From: Armatimonadota bacterium
Lineage (GTDB): Bacteria; Armatimonadota; Armatimonadia; Armatimonadales; Armatimonadaceae
Reading direction: 5' to 3'
Assembly (NCBI GenBank): GCA_026392155.1
Contig: JAPLCP010000055.1
Span: forward strand, 1 to 46,172
DNA: 46,172 nt
Under the pieces are notes generated by a model. The model did no database searches, was not told the DNA's origin, and worked only from the letters and a program-made list of their open reading frames with translations. The translations under genes and the position numbers were made by a program. How positions within the stretch are numbered: position 1 is the stretch's first letter; each line of letters begins with the position of its first letter. Below are positions 21,806 through 30,508 of the stretch, one piece after another.

Positions 21806-22927
21806 GTGCAAGAAAAATCCGTCCTCTCCCAGCTCTTCCCGCAGCCCACGGGTAAGAACGCCTACGAAGACTTCGTCCGCGCCGCTGAGCTTCTGAAAAA
21901 TAGCCCGCTCTGGGCCGAGGCGCAGCAGAAAAACACCCTCTCCAGCCGTCGGCGTGCACTCAGCGACCTGCCGGTTCGTCAGGCGCGTGCTCTGATTGAT
22001 GCCGCGATGCTCAAGCCGCTCTCCTCCCCTATTCGTGAGATGACGCTCTCGACTACCTTTCCAGAGTTTACAGGTTTTCGTGACTGCGCCCGCCTGCTGG
22101 GTGCCGAGATGCATGTCTTGTTTTCGGAGGGGCGCACCGCCGCCGCTCTGGTGAGCTTTTCCCAAGGGCTTCGTCTTGGAAGCGCACCCAAGTCCATCGT
22201 GCTGATCGGCGGCTTGGTTGGGATCGCGATTGACGCGATTCTGCTTGCTCGTATCAAGATACACCTAGAGCAGCTCACCCCACGCGACTGCGACCGAGTG
22301 CAAGCCACGCTCCGCGAGCATGTCGAGGCAGATCGGGGCAACGCGGAGAAGGCACTCGCCGCTGAGATGCGCTTTATTGAGAGTTTGATTCCCCTGCTCG
22401 AAAAGAACCCCGTTGAGGCTCTCAGAGAACTCCTACCGGATGATGAGGAGACCCAACGTGAGCTACGAACCCGAGCAGAGGCGCTGCGCAGCCAGCCGGG
22501 CGAGCAGAAACGCATCCTCAGTGCCTTCCTAGATAATGCCAGGGAGCATCAGCGACGCGCTCAAGTCTATCTGGCCGATCCGAGCCAGCTCCCTAAGGAA
22601 CCAAAGCTTCCTGAAGGATCTCCTGAATCTGCTTTGGTCAATTTGGTCACCCCCGCCTATCCCCGTGCGGTTGAAAAATTTATACAAGATCGTATCCAGT
22701 GCCAGCTCCTCTACTGCCATGCAGCGATACGAAAGTACAGGTGGGAGTGGGAGAAACTGCCGGACTCCCTTGAGACGCTGAAGCTGGCAGAGTGGAGCCT
22801 CGATCCCTACACCCGCCAGCCCTTTCGCTACGAAAAGAAAGGCGAGAGCTATGAGCTTTTCAGTGTTGGACCGGTGGGTGAGGAGGGAAAAAGAGCCTCC
22901 GTACACCTGCCGTGGCGAAAAGATTGA
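21806..22927 (+). CDS. hypothetical protein, 373 aa
   Basis: I do not recognise a named family. It starts at GTG (MQEKSVLSQLFPQPTGKNAY). The protein is mostly alpha-helical with Ala/Leu/Arg-rich helices (for example LRLGSAPKSIVLIGGLVGIA, a possible hydrophobic helix around residue 130-150). The last 70 residues read LPDSLETLKLAEWSLDPYTR, then QPFRYEKKGESYELFSVGP, a pattern also seen at the end of major pseudopilins (a DP..G.PF.Y motif followed by Y.L.S.G). It precedes pilC, but pilC has its own promoter, so they are probably separate units. Confidence 0.8.
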   Translation: MQEKSVLSQLFPQPTGKNAYEDFVRAAELLKNSPLWAEAQQKNTLSSRRRALSDLPVRQARALIDAAMLKPLSSPIREMTLSTTFPEFTGFRDCARLLGAEMHVLFSEGRTAAALVSFSQGLRLGSAPKSIVLIGGLVGIAIDAILLARIKIHLEQLTPRDCDRVQATLREHVEADRGNAEKALAAEMRFIESLIPLLEKNPVEALRELLPDDEETQRELRTRAEALRSQPGEQKRILSAFLDNAREHQRRAQVYLADPSQLPKEPKLPEGSPESALVNLVTPAYPRAVEKFIQDRIQCQLLYCHAAIRKYRWEWEKLPDSLETLKLAEWSLDPYTRQPFRYEKKGESYELFSVGPVGEEGKRASVHLPWRKD

Positions 22928-22952
22928 CGAAAGCACTATTTTTGCCTATAAT
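22924..22952 (+). promoter_or_regulatory. consensus promoter of pilC
   Basis: TTGACG (22924-22929), a 17-bp spacer and TATAAT (22947-22952) form a near-perfect housekeeping promoter. It starts inside the stop region of the previous gene. The predicted leader is about 70 nt with an AGGAG Shine-Dalgarno before the ATG at 23030. Confidence 0.8.
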
Positions 22953-23029
22953 ATTTCCGGGTAGGCCGTAACCGTTGGAGACAATACCACGTTTATTCTA
23001 GGTACTACCTTGCAGGAGAAAGAGACTCT

Positions 23030-24295
23030 ATGCCCACATTCACCTATACCGCCAGAGCGACCGATGGCAAATCACTGACCGGCACCAGTGAGGCCAGCAA
23101 CCCCGCAGAGCTGCGACAGCGCCTGACGGAGCAAGGCTACTCCGTTCAAAAAGTAGCCCCCGCGAAAACCGTTAAGAAGAAAACCAAAGCACAGCTAAAC
23201 GAGCCAACTTTTTTGGACAAGTTCCAGAAAGTCAAGCTCGATGACCTCTCGATCTTCTGTCGCCAGTTCTCTACCATGATTGATGCCGGTGTGTCTCTGG
23301 TACGCTGCCTAGACGTTCTCTCGGAGCAGTCGCAGTCCCCCAAGCTACGCCGAATTATCTTTGATCTGCGCGCCGAAGTCGAAGCCGGTAACATGCTCTC
23401 GAAGGCGATGAGCAAGTACCCCTCGGTGTTCTCCAACCTCTTTGTCGGTCTGATCCGCGCAGGAGAGGTCGGTGGTGTGCTGGAAGAGTCGCTACAGCGC
23501 CTCTCGATCTTCCTTGAAAAAGACGTCGAGCTGCGCCGCAAGGTGAAGTCAGCGATGACCTACCCCATCATTGTTTCAACCGTGGCTCTAGGCATCGTGA
23601 TGTTCCTGACAATCTACATCGTCCCCCAGTTCTTGAAGATGTTTATTGACTTAGGACTCAAGGCTGAAGACTTCCCAGCCATGACCATGAGCCTCAAGAT
23701 CTTCTCTGACTTTCTGGTTGAGAAGTGGTACATCATGCTCGGCTCCGTGGCCGTCACTGTCGTCGCCTTTAAGATGTTCACTCGCACCAAGTTTGGGCGG
23801 CGTGTGGCCGACCGCGCGAAGCTCAAGATCCCGGTCTTTGGTAAGCTGAATCATAAAGTGGCCCTCGCTCGCTTCTCCCGAACGCTCTCGACACTTCTGT
23901 CTTCGGGTGTGCCGATTCTCCAGGCGCTAGAAACCGTGGCGGGTACGGTCTCCAACGAGATCCTCTCCGACGCGATTCTCGATGCTCGTGCCCGTGTCCG
24001 AGAAGGAGATGTTATCTCTGAGCCACTGCGCAAGTCCAAGATGTTCCCCCCTATGGTCGTTCAGATGATCTCCATCGGACAAGAGTCAGGTTCTCTGGAC
24101 ACCATGCTCTCCAAGATCGCTGACTTCTACGACGGCGAAGTAGATGCGGCGATTACGTCCCTCACTGCCGCTATCGAGCCCGTGCTGATCGTTTTCCTAG
24201 GTTTCACGGTCGGCTACATCGTCATTGCGATGTTCCTGCCCCTCGTCGGCCTGATCCAGGGTCTCTCCGGCGACAACGGCGACGGCGACAAGTAA
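23030..24295 (+). CDS. pilC: type IV pilus / type II secretion inner-membrane platform protein (PilC/GspF)
   Basis: This 421-residue protein starts MPTFTYTARATDGKSLTGTS, the usual PilC/GspF beginning, and has two T2SF repeats: LDDLSIFCRQFSTMIDAGVS with IIFDLRAEVEAGNMLSKAM, and LARFSRTLSTLLSSGVPILQ with ILDARARVREGDVISEPL. Three hydrophobic helices are at about 180-205, 225-245 and 385-410. It anchors the pilus motor and pseudopilin assembly in the inner membrane. A strong promoter precedes it and a strong terminator follows. The prepilin peptidase gene is next, and a prepilin lies at 40142. Confidence 0.94.
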   Translation: MPTFTYTARATDGKSLTGTSEASNPAELRQRLTEQGYSVQKVAPAKTVKKKTKAQLNEPTFLDKFQKVKLDDLSIFCRQFSTMIDAGVSLVRCLDVLSEQSQSPKLRRIIFDLRAEVEAGNMLSKAMSKYPSVFSNLFVGLIRAGEVGGVLEESLQRLSIFLEKDVELRRKVKSAMTYPIIVSTVALGIVMFLTIYIVPQFLKMFIDLGLKAEDFPAMTMSLKIFSDFLVEKWYIMLGSVAVTVVAFKMFTRTKFGRRVADRAKLKIPVFGKLNHKVALARFSRTLSTLLSSGVPILQALETVAGTVSNEILSDAILDARARVREGDVISEPLRKSKMFPPMVVQMISIGQESGSLDTMLSKIADFYDGEVDAAITSLTAAIEPVLIVFLGFTVGYIVIAMFLPLVGLIQGLSGDNGDGDK

Positions 24296-24310
24296 GTCTT
24301 TAAAAATAAA

Positions 24311-24348
24311 ACGAACCCTGATGCGTGGCATCAGGGTTCGTTTTTTTG
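24311..24348 (+). terminator. terminator after pilC
   Basis: ACGAACCCTGATGC (24311-24324) pairs perfectly with GCATCAGGGTTCGT (24328-24341) around a 3-nt loop and is followed by a run of T. It ends only 25 nt before the next start codon. Confidence 0.95.
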
Positions 24349-24358
24349 CCGTTTACCC

Positions 24359-24364
24359 GATAAT
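24359..24364 (+). promoter_or_regulatory. -10 box of the prepilin peptidase gene
   Basis: GATAAT lies 8 nt before the ATG at 24373 and directly after the pilC terminator, so any -35 element would fall inside the terminator hairpin. Confidence 0.4.
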
Positions 24365-24372
24365 ATGCTGTG

Positions 24373-25722
24373 ATGGATTTTCCTTGGCCCGAACTGGTAG
24401 ATGGTATTTGGTACACCATTGCCTTTATGTATGGAGCCATTGTTGGCTCCTTCCTCAATGTGGTGATCTACCGGCTCCCCTTGGGCAAGCATCTCTCAAA
24501 GCCTGCGAGCCACTGTCCCAACTGCAACCACTTGATCACATTCTGGGAAAACGTCCCTCTGCTCTCGTTTCTCTCTTTACGAGCACGCTGTAGCGACTGC
24601 AAGCAGCCCATTTCCTGGCGCTATTTTTGTGTCGAGCTTTTCACCGCTTGCTTCTGGGCACTGCTCTACCATAGCATTGTCCTTCCCTACCAGCCGCTCA
24701 CCACGATCAACTTCGTGATGACCGCTCTGGTCGCCGCTGTGCTGCTCGCCTTAGTCTTTATTGACCTGGATCACTTTCTTGCCCCAGATGAGCTCACGGG
24801 AATTGCTCTGGCGCTGGGAATTGGGCGCGATATTGTCTGTGGCGTGGTCGCCGCGCAACAGGGGAGCTGGGAGGCGTTCCGAGAGAACTATCTCTACTTT
24901 GGCTGGCTTCCCCTCTCCCTTGCTGGAGCGGCGTGCTACGGCGGCTTGCTCTTTCTGGTCTCCTTTTTCGGGTTTATCACCTATGCCCGCACACCTGGAG
25001 AGCCACTCTTGGCCGTCGTACGCCGCTTTTTCACCTCGGAGGTAGCTCCCAGTACCGAGAGCGGTATGGCGGTTGTCGGGCCAGAAATCTCGGAGCCACC
25101 GACGACAGATGCCCCACCGCGCCTCGCTTTCTCCCCCGCCTTTTTGTGTACTCTCTCCATGCTCGCCATGCTGCCACTGATGCGAGTCTACGGCACGCTG
25201 TTCTTGCTACTCCCGATGACCGCGTTTTTCTTTATCACACGCCGCAGTGACGAAACCCCGCAGCAGACACTCGCCCGCTTCTGTCGCTCCGATGATCTGG
25301 GGCTTCCCGCATCTGCCAGTGCGGAGATTGAGGCAGCAGCGGCGGAAGCGAGCGAGTTTGCCCAGGAGGCAGAGACAGGCCAGCACGGCGCGATGGGCCT
25401 TGGCGATGTCAAGCTGGCCCTTGGTTTAGGAGCGATTCTAGGGCCTGTTCTGGGTCTGCTCTCACTGATGGTAGCCACCCTCTTGGGAACGTTCGTCGGA
25501 GCGGGGCTTGCACTGGCGCGGGGGCGTAGCCTAAAGTTCGGGATTCCCTTTGTCCCGTTCATGGCAGCGGGCGCGATGCTCGCCATGTGCTTTGGCCCGG
25601 CCCTGATGGAGTCGTACCGTCAGTACACAAACCCCGAAAAAGCGGACACGCTCCGCTTGGATATCCGCCACCCCAAAGCCCGTCGTCGCCTCGGCCTCCC
25701 GCCCCTCAAACCCGGCCAGTAG
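24373..25722 (+). CDS. pilD: prepilin peptidase with enlarged middle region
   Basis: This 449-residue membrane protein cleaves and N-methylates type IV prepilins. The N-terminal domain has YGAIVGSFLNVVIYRLP and the zinc cysteines C48/C51 and C73/C76 (HCPNCN, RCSDCKQPISWRY). The first catalytic Asp is in VFIDLDHFLAPDELTG (about 131/133), the second in MGLGDVKLALGLG (Asp345). In a typical PilD the two are about 65 residues apart; here about 212. The extra part has two or three further hydrophobic helices and an Ala/Glu-rich linker. A GTG at 24370 is an alternative start. It probably processes the prepilin at 40142. Confidence 0.92.
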   Translation: MDFPWPELVDGIWYTIAFMYGAIVGSFLNVVIYRLPLGKHLSKPASHCPNCNHLITFWENVPLLSFLSLRARCSDCKQPISWRYFCVELFTACFWALLYHSIVLPYQPLTTINFVMTALVAAVLLALVFIDLDHFLAPDELTGIALALGIGRDIVCGVVAAQQGSWEAFRENYLYFGWLPLSLAGAACYGGLLFLVSFFGFITYARTPGEPLLAVVRRFFTSEVAPSTESGMAVVGPEISEPPTTDAPPRLAFSPAFLCTLSMLAMLPLMRVYGTLFLLLPMTAFFFITRRSDETPQQTLARFCRSDDLGLPASASAEIEAAAAEASEFAQEAETGQHGAMGLGDVKLALGLGAILGPVLGLLSLMVATLLGTFVGAGLALARGRSLKFGIPFVPFMAAGAMLAMCFGPALMESYRQYTNPEKADTLRLDIRHPKARRRLGLPPLKPGQ

Positions 25723-25742
25723 CAAAAATTACTTTCTGTCGA

Positions 25743-25783
25743 AAATTCCACCGAAGGCGCGGCGGAACGCCCCAAAACGGTGG
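25743..25783 (-). terminator. probable terminator of the ABC-F gene
   Basis: CCACCG (25748-25753) pairs with CGGTGG (25778-25783), with an inner GGCG/CGCC helix. On minus it is followed by AATTTT. It lies between convergent genes. Confidence 0.5.
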
Positions 25784-25788
25784 TGGAT

Positions 25789-27591
25789 CTATTTGCGGCT
25801 CTCTAGCTCTTCCCAGCGGGCGTAGAGGCGCTCGACGGTGGCTTTGGCGGTGGGTAGCTCCTTGGCCCAGAGGCGCTGGAGCTCGGCGGCGTTGGTGGCG
25901 ATCTCGGGAGCGGCCATCCGGGCCTCGATCTCGCTGACTTTCTCCTCGGCGGCGTGGATGGTCTCTTCGATCTTGGAGAGCTCCCGGCGCTCGGCGGTGC
26001 TGAGGGCACGGAGCGGCGCGACGGGAGCGCTCGGGGCGGCAGCTTTCGGTGCTTTAGGAGCGGCAGTCGGTGCTGTTCGTCGGCGACGGTGCTCTGTCCA
26101 CTGGGTAAAGTCCGCGTAGAAGGTCGGCTCGCCCTCGCCGAGAACCAGCACCTGGTTACAGACTTTATCGAGAATAAATCGGTCGTGGCTCACCAGAATC
26201 AGCGCTCCGGGGAAGCTCTCCATGCCCTCTTCCAGCGAGCCCAGAGAGGCGAGGTCCAGGTCGTTGGTCGGCTCATCGAGCACCAGCAAGTCAGCGGGCT
26301 GGAGCATGAGCTTGGCAATCGCCAGACGCGCCTGCTCGCCACCGGAGAGTGTCCCGACTTTCGAGCCAAGCTGATCCTCACGGAAGCCGAACTTCTTGGC
26401 CCAGCCCGTGACATGGATCGTGCTATTTCGGTAGCTGATCGTGTCCGAGGCCGGAGCGAGGGCATTGCGCAGCGTGACATTAAAGTCTAAGTTGTCGCGG
26501 TTCTGGGAGAAAAAGACCGTGCGCAGGCCATCGGCCCGCTTGACCGTCCCAGTGTCGGCTTCCAGCGTCCCCAAAAGCAGGCGCAGAAGGGTCGTCTTAC
26601 CGCTGCCATTTAATCCTACCAGCCCCAGCTTGAGCCCAGGCGTCAGAGTCAGATCAAGGCCAGCAAAAAGCTCACGTCCCCCCAGTGTCTTCGAGAGGTT
26701 CTTCGCGACCAGAAGCTCCTTGGTCTGCCGCCCTGACGCGCTAAACCCGCTCTCCATCGCCAGCTTCTCCGCATTGCGCCGCTTGACCGAGTCTAGCTCT
26801 GCAAAGACCTCACCCGCATCCTCGATACGCCCCTTCGCCTTGGTCGAGCGTGCCCGTGCGCCCCGTCGCAGCCACGCCAGCTCCACTTTCGCCGTAGACT
26901 CCAGCGAGTCTTGCTTGCGGCCCTGTGCTAAGAGATAGGCGGCTTTGGCTTCCAGATACTCGGAGTAGCCACCTTTCACACTGAGATAGCCCTCGGCGTA
27001 GGCGGAGTTGAGATCCATGAGCTTGGTGGTCGTGTTTTCCAGGAAGTAGCGGTCGTGGGTAATCACCACAAAGGCAAACGGCGGGTTCTCCAGAATCTCT
27101 TCCAGCCACTCGACTCCTTGAAGATCTAAGTGGTTGGTCGGCTCATCCAAAAACAAGACATCGGGCTCTTTAAGAAGCTGCTGTGCGATGGCGAGGCGCT
27201 TCTTCCACCCTCCCGAGAGCTGGGCCGCTTTTTGATTTCGATCGGCGAAGTCGCACTGGGCCAGCGCGATCTCCACGTGCATCACTTTTTCCGTCTCGTC
27301 GAGTGTCGTGCCATCGAGTGCGGCAAACAGCGCCTGCTCCACGGTCTGATCGCCCTCAAAGGCTTCGTCCTGGGCCACGTAGCCCACCTGCAAGCCCCGG
27401 CGCATGGAGACCGTCCCACCGCTCAGATCTCCGATCCCTGCCAGTGCCTTGAGCATCGTGGACTTGCCCGCGCCATTTGGCCCGATCAGTCCAAGTCGCT
27501 CCGTGTCCTCAATCCCAAAGGTGAGCCCCGTGAAGAGCGTCCGCCCCCCACTCCGTGCCTCAATTCCCTGCGCCGATAAAAGTGTTGCCAT
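25789..27591 (-). CDS. ABC-F family ATPase (Uup/EttA-like)
   Basis: This 600-residue soluble protein has two ATP-binding cassettes. The first has Walker A GPNGAGKST, signature LSGGWKKRLAIAQ and Walker B VLFLDEPTNHLD. The second has GLNGSGKTT, LSGGEQARLAIAK and LLVLDEPTNDLD. Between them lies the linker (LDSVKRRNAEKLAMESGFSA) expected of the ABC-F family. The C-terminal part after about 500 is Ala/Pro-rich, followed by a coiled coil (LSKIEETIHAAEEKVSEIEA), as in Uup. No membrane segment exists, so it is not a transporter. ABC-F proteins act on ribosomes or, for Uup, on DNA and ribosome functions. Which subgroup applies cannot be settled by eye; the coiled-coil end favours Uup. Confidence 0.92.
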   Translation of the reverse strand: MATLLSAQGIEARSGGRTLFTGLTFGIEDTERLGLIGPNGAGKSTMLKALAGIGDLSGGTVSMRRGLQVGYVAQDEAFEGDQTVEQALFAALDGTTLDETEKVMHVEIALAQCDFADRNQKAAQLSGGWKKRLAIAQQLLKEPDVLFLDEPTNHLDLQGVEWLEEILENPPFAFVVITHDRYFLENTTTKLMDLNSAYAEGYLSVKGGYSEYLEAKAAYLLAQGRKQDSLESTAKVELAWLRRGARARSTKAKGRIEDAGEVFAELDSVKRRNAEKLAMESGFSASGRQTKELLVAKNLSKTLGGRELFAGLDLTLTPGLKLGLVGLNGSGKTTLLRLLLGTLEADTGTVKRADGLRTVFFSQNRDNLDFNVTLRNALAPASDTISYRNSTIHVTGWAKKFGFREDQLGSKVGTLSGGEQARLAIAKLMLQPADLLVLDEPTNDLDLASLGSLEEGMESFPGALILVSHDRFILDKVCNQVLVLGEGEPTFYADFTQWTEHRRRRTAPTAAPKAPKAAAPSAPVAPLRALSTAERRELSKIEETIHAAEEKVSEIEARMAAPEIATNAAELQRLWAKELPTAKATVERLYARWEELESRK

Positions 27592-27627
27592 ACCAAATCG
27601 GTAGTGTATCGTACTTTCGTCAGGCGG

Positions 27628-27633
27628 TAGAAT
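27628..27633 (+). promoter_or_regulatory. -10 box of cdd, leaderless type
   Basis: TAGAAT lies 7 nt before the ATG at 27641, with no Shine-Dalgarno. Confidence 0.5.
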
Positions 27634-27640
27634 AGAGCCG

Positions 27641-28030
27641 ATGACCTCCGAACGAATTCAGGACGCCCTAGATGTGCGCCAGCGGGCCTATGCGCCGTAC
27701 TCGAACTACTTTGTCGGGGCGGCGATTATGACCGATGCGGGCGTGTTTGTGGGCTGCAATGTGGAGAACGCGAGCTATGGGCTCTGCAACTGCGCGGAGC
27801 GGACGGCGGTATTCTCTGCCGTCGCTGCGGGAGCGAAAAATATCACGGCGGTCGTCGTCGCCACCCGCGATGGAGGCTCACCGTGTGGTGCCTGTCGCCA
27901 GGTGCTCGCTGAGTTCGCCGAGGCGGACTGCCCGGTGCTTTGTGTGAATGAAAGTGGCATCATAACCCTTGAAACGACGGTGGGGGCGCTCCTGCCCCAT
28001 GCCTTTACCCCACGGAACCTGACGCGCTAG
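27641..28030 (+). CDS. cdd: cytidine deaminase
   Basis: This 129-residue protein belongs to the homotetrameric cytidine deaminases, which convert cytidine or deoxycytidine to uridine or deoxyuridine in pyrimidine salvage. The zinc site is complete: Cys51 and Glu53 in NCAERTA, and Cys82 and Cys85 in SPCGACRQ. The substrate-binding segment YAPYSNYFVGAAI and GCNVENASYG are also present. The length is standard. It lies 50 nt from the divergent ABC-F gene and 24 nt before the large TPR gene. Confidence 0.97.
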   Translation: MTSERIQDALDVRQRAYAPYSNYFVGAAIMTDAGVFVGCNVENASYGLCNCAERTAVFSAVAAGAKNITAVVVATRDGGSPCGACRQVLAEFAEADCPVLCVNESGIITLETTVGALLPHAFTPRNLTR

Positions 28031-28054
28031 TGCGGCGTCCCAGATAACAATAGT

Positions 28055-30508
28055 ATGCAGTTTCTTCCTCCTCCCTCGTCTAAACCAAAGTCGTCCACGC
28101 CGCCTGCGCCGCCCAAGGCCTCGCAATCGGCCCCTCCGCCTCCCACGGCGCAGCAAAAAGCGGCACTGTACTTCAACCAAGCGCTCCAGGCCACGCGCCA
28201 AGGCAAGCTCCCACAGGCCGAGAAGCTATACCGGCAGATGCTGGAGCTAGACCCCAAAGCCGGTGTCGGGTGGATCAACTTGGCGATGGTTCTAGGCCGG
28301 CAGCGGCGCTTTGATGATGCCATTGCGACCGCGCAAAAGGCCATTCGCCTGATGCCCAAAGAGGCCGGGTTTGTGGCGCAGCTTGCCAGCCTGGAGTGGG
28401 GCGCGAATCGGCTGGACGAAGCCATCTCCACCGCGAAGAGCGCTCTGGCTCTTGCACCGAAAAACACAGATGCCTTGCGCACACTCGCGGGAGCCTACCT
28501 GGCCCAGAGGCGCTTTGTCGAGGCGATTCCGCCGCTCAAGAGCTTGGCGGCACTCCAGCCCAAAGACCCGACATTCTTGGGGACGCTTGCCACAGCGCAA
28601 GTGGATGCAAAACAGCCGGGAGACGCACTCGCAACCCTGCGCATCCTCACCCAGCGCTTCCCGAAAGAAGAGAACGCCTTTCTCATGCGAGCGGATCTTG
28701 CGGGACGGCTTGCAGCGGAGAAGAAAGACACCAAGCTCTTCACCGAGTCGCGCGATGCCTACCAGCGTGCCTTTACCCTGAATCCCAAGAACCTGCGGGC
28801 CGGCTTCAATGTCGCCATCGCCGCGGAGCAAGGGGGAGATGCGAGCGGGGCTCTCAAGCAGCTTGAGCTTCTGCGTGAGAGGTTCCCCGAGGCCGCTCTC
28901 GTCCGCCATAGCCTAGCGCTGGCCTACCTGGGAGACATCCGACGCACGCCGCAAGACCGAGTGACTCTCGGCCTCAAAGAGGCGGAAGCCGCCGTGGGCC
29001 GTGAGCCTAAAAACGCGGAGTATGTCGCGACCCTGGGGTTTATGCTGCTTTCCCAGGGCAGCTCCAAAGAGTACGGCCAGCGAGCGGCGCGTGTCTTTGA
29101 GGGGGCGCTCAAGCTTGACCCCAAAAACGAACGGGCCAAGCGCGGCCTGACCGAAGCCCTGATTGTCCAAAACGCCTGGACAGAGGTCATTCCCCGCTTC
29201 CAAGAGCTGCTCAAGGCGACTCCCAACGACGACGTGCTCCGTCGCAAGCTGGCTATCGCGCTCCAGTCCGCCGGTCGGCGCGGCGAGGCCGCCACCGAGC
29301 TGCGCACGATTGCCCAGAACAACCCCAAAGACACCAAGACACTCAAAGAGCTGGCGCTGCTTCTGGAGAGTGACGGTAAACTCGATGAGGCGACAAAAGC
29401 TCTGGACGAAGCGCTGACCCGTGACATCGCGGACACCGACACGCTCCTGCGCCTTGGCGGCATTCTGACGCGGCAAGCACAGTACGAGAAAGCGCAAGGA
29501 CACTTCGAGGCGGTTCTGACCAAGCAGCCCACCAGCTCCGAAGCCTATGCGGGCTTAGTGGCACTCTTTGAGACCCAGAAGAAGTCACCCGAGGCTCTGG
29601 CCACCCGCGAGCGCTGGATCAAGGCGGATCCTAAGAACAACACGGCACGCTACGAGCTGGCGATGCTCTACGCGGAGCAGGGCCGCGACAGCGAAGCACA
29701 GGCTCTCATCCGTAGCCTCACCCTGCGCCAAGGCGATCCGAACCGCAACCTCTACCGGCAGGCGCTGGCGGAGTTCTACCGCCGCAAGGGGCGCTTTGGC
29801 GACGAGACAAAAGAGATCCAGAGCTTACTTTCCGAGGAGCCCAACAATGAAGGACTCAAAGTCCGGCTGGCGGAGGCGCTAGGACGGGCAGGAAAGCCAG
29901 ATGAAGCGGAGACGACCTACAAGGCCCTGATCGCCAAGTCTCCCGAGAACAACCTGAAGTACCGCCTGGCTCTGATCGAGCTGCACGAGCGCATCGGCAA
30001 GACGGAGCAGGCGATCCAGGAAACCGAGGACTTGGTCTCGCTCCGAACGAGCTCCAACGAGGCCCGTGCGCTTCTCATCCGGCTTCGCACCAACCAGAAG
30101 CGTCCCGAAGCCGCCGCGCAGTTCTTTGAGAAAGTGGCACTCAGCGAGGTTACCAACCCAAATCCGTATATTGTCAGTGCCTTAGAGGAGCTGTACCGCA
30201 GCCAAGGGACGCCCGAGAAGTTTATCGAGTTCACCAAGAAGTGCGTCGCTACCTACCCGAAGAGTGCCGCTGCCTGGAAACGCCGCGCGGGGACTCTGGA
30301 GAACGCCAAGCAGCCCGAGGAGGCGCTAGGCTGCTGGCAAAAAGCCACGGAGCTGGACACGACAGATGCCGAAGCGCCGTATCAAGTTGGACGGCTCCTA
30401 GAGGCACAGAGCAAGAAGCCGGAGGCCATCGTGGCCTACCAGCTCTCGCTCAAACGCCAGCGCACCGAGGAGGCTCTCGCCGCCCTCAAGCGCCTTGGGG
30501 CTAAATAG
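28055..30508 (+). CDS. large TPR-repeat protein, 817 aa
   Basis: After a Pro/Ser-rich N-terminus of about 35 residues (MQFLPPPSSKPKSSTPPAPP), the protein is an almost continuous array of tetratricopeptide repeats to the end. Clear units include AALYFNQALQATRQGKLPQA, TDALRTLAGAYLAQRRFVEA, RKLAIALQSAGRRGEAATEL, TLLRLGGILTRQAQYEKAQG and PYQVGRLLEAQSKKPEAIVA. About 20 repeats fit. No signal peptide or membrane helix is visible, so it is probably cytoplasmic. TPR arrays bind peptides or other proteins; no enzymatic domain is seen. A weak GATAAC box lies 6 nt before the ATG. It converges with the M50-like gene, the stop regions overlapping by 8 bp. Confidence 0.88.
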   Translation: MQFLPPPSSKPKSSTPPAPPKASQSAPPPPTAQQKAALYFNQALQATRQGKLPQAEKLYRQMLELDPKAGVGWINLAMVLGRQRRFDDAIATAQKAIRLMPKEAGFVAQLASLEWGANRLDEAISTAKSALALAPKNTDALRTLAGAYLAQRRFVEAIPPLKSLAALQPKDPTFLGTLATAQVDAKQPGDALATLRILTQRFPKEENAFLMRADLAGRLAAEKKDTKLFTESRDAYQRAFTLNPKNLRAGFNVAIAAEQGGDASGALKQLELLRERFPEAALVRHSLALAYLGDIRRTPQDRVTLGLKEAEAAVGREPKNAEYVATLGFMLLSQGSSKEYGQRAARVFEGALKLDPKNERAKRGLTEALIVQNAWTEVIPRFQELLKATPNDDVLRRKLAIALQSAGRRGEAATELRTIAQNNPKDTKTLKELALLLESDGKLDEATKALDEALTRDIADTDTLLRLGGILTRQAQYEKAQGHFEAVLTKQPTSSEAYAGLVALFETQKKSPEALATRERWIKADPKNNTARYELAMLYAEQGRDSEAQALIRSLTLRQGDPNRNLYRQALAEFYRRKGRFGDETKEIQSLLSEEPNNEGLKVRLAEALGRAGKPDEAETTYKALIAKSPENNLKYRLALIELHERIGKTEQAIQETEDLVSLRTSSNEARALLIRLRTNQKRPEAAAQFFEKVALSEVTNPNPYIVSALEELYRSQGTPEKFIEFTKKCVATYPKSAAAWKRRAGTLENAKQPEEALGCWQKATELDTTDAEAPYQVGRLLEAQSKKPEAIVAYQLSLKRQRTEEALAALKRLGAK

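Noticed and set aside
22953-23029. Riboswitch in the pilC leader (cyclic di-GMP type was considered)
   Set aside because: I could not find the conserved GEMM core or a convincing multi-stem fold in the 70-nt leader.
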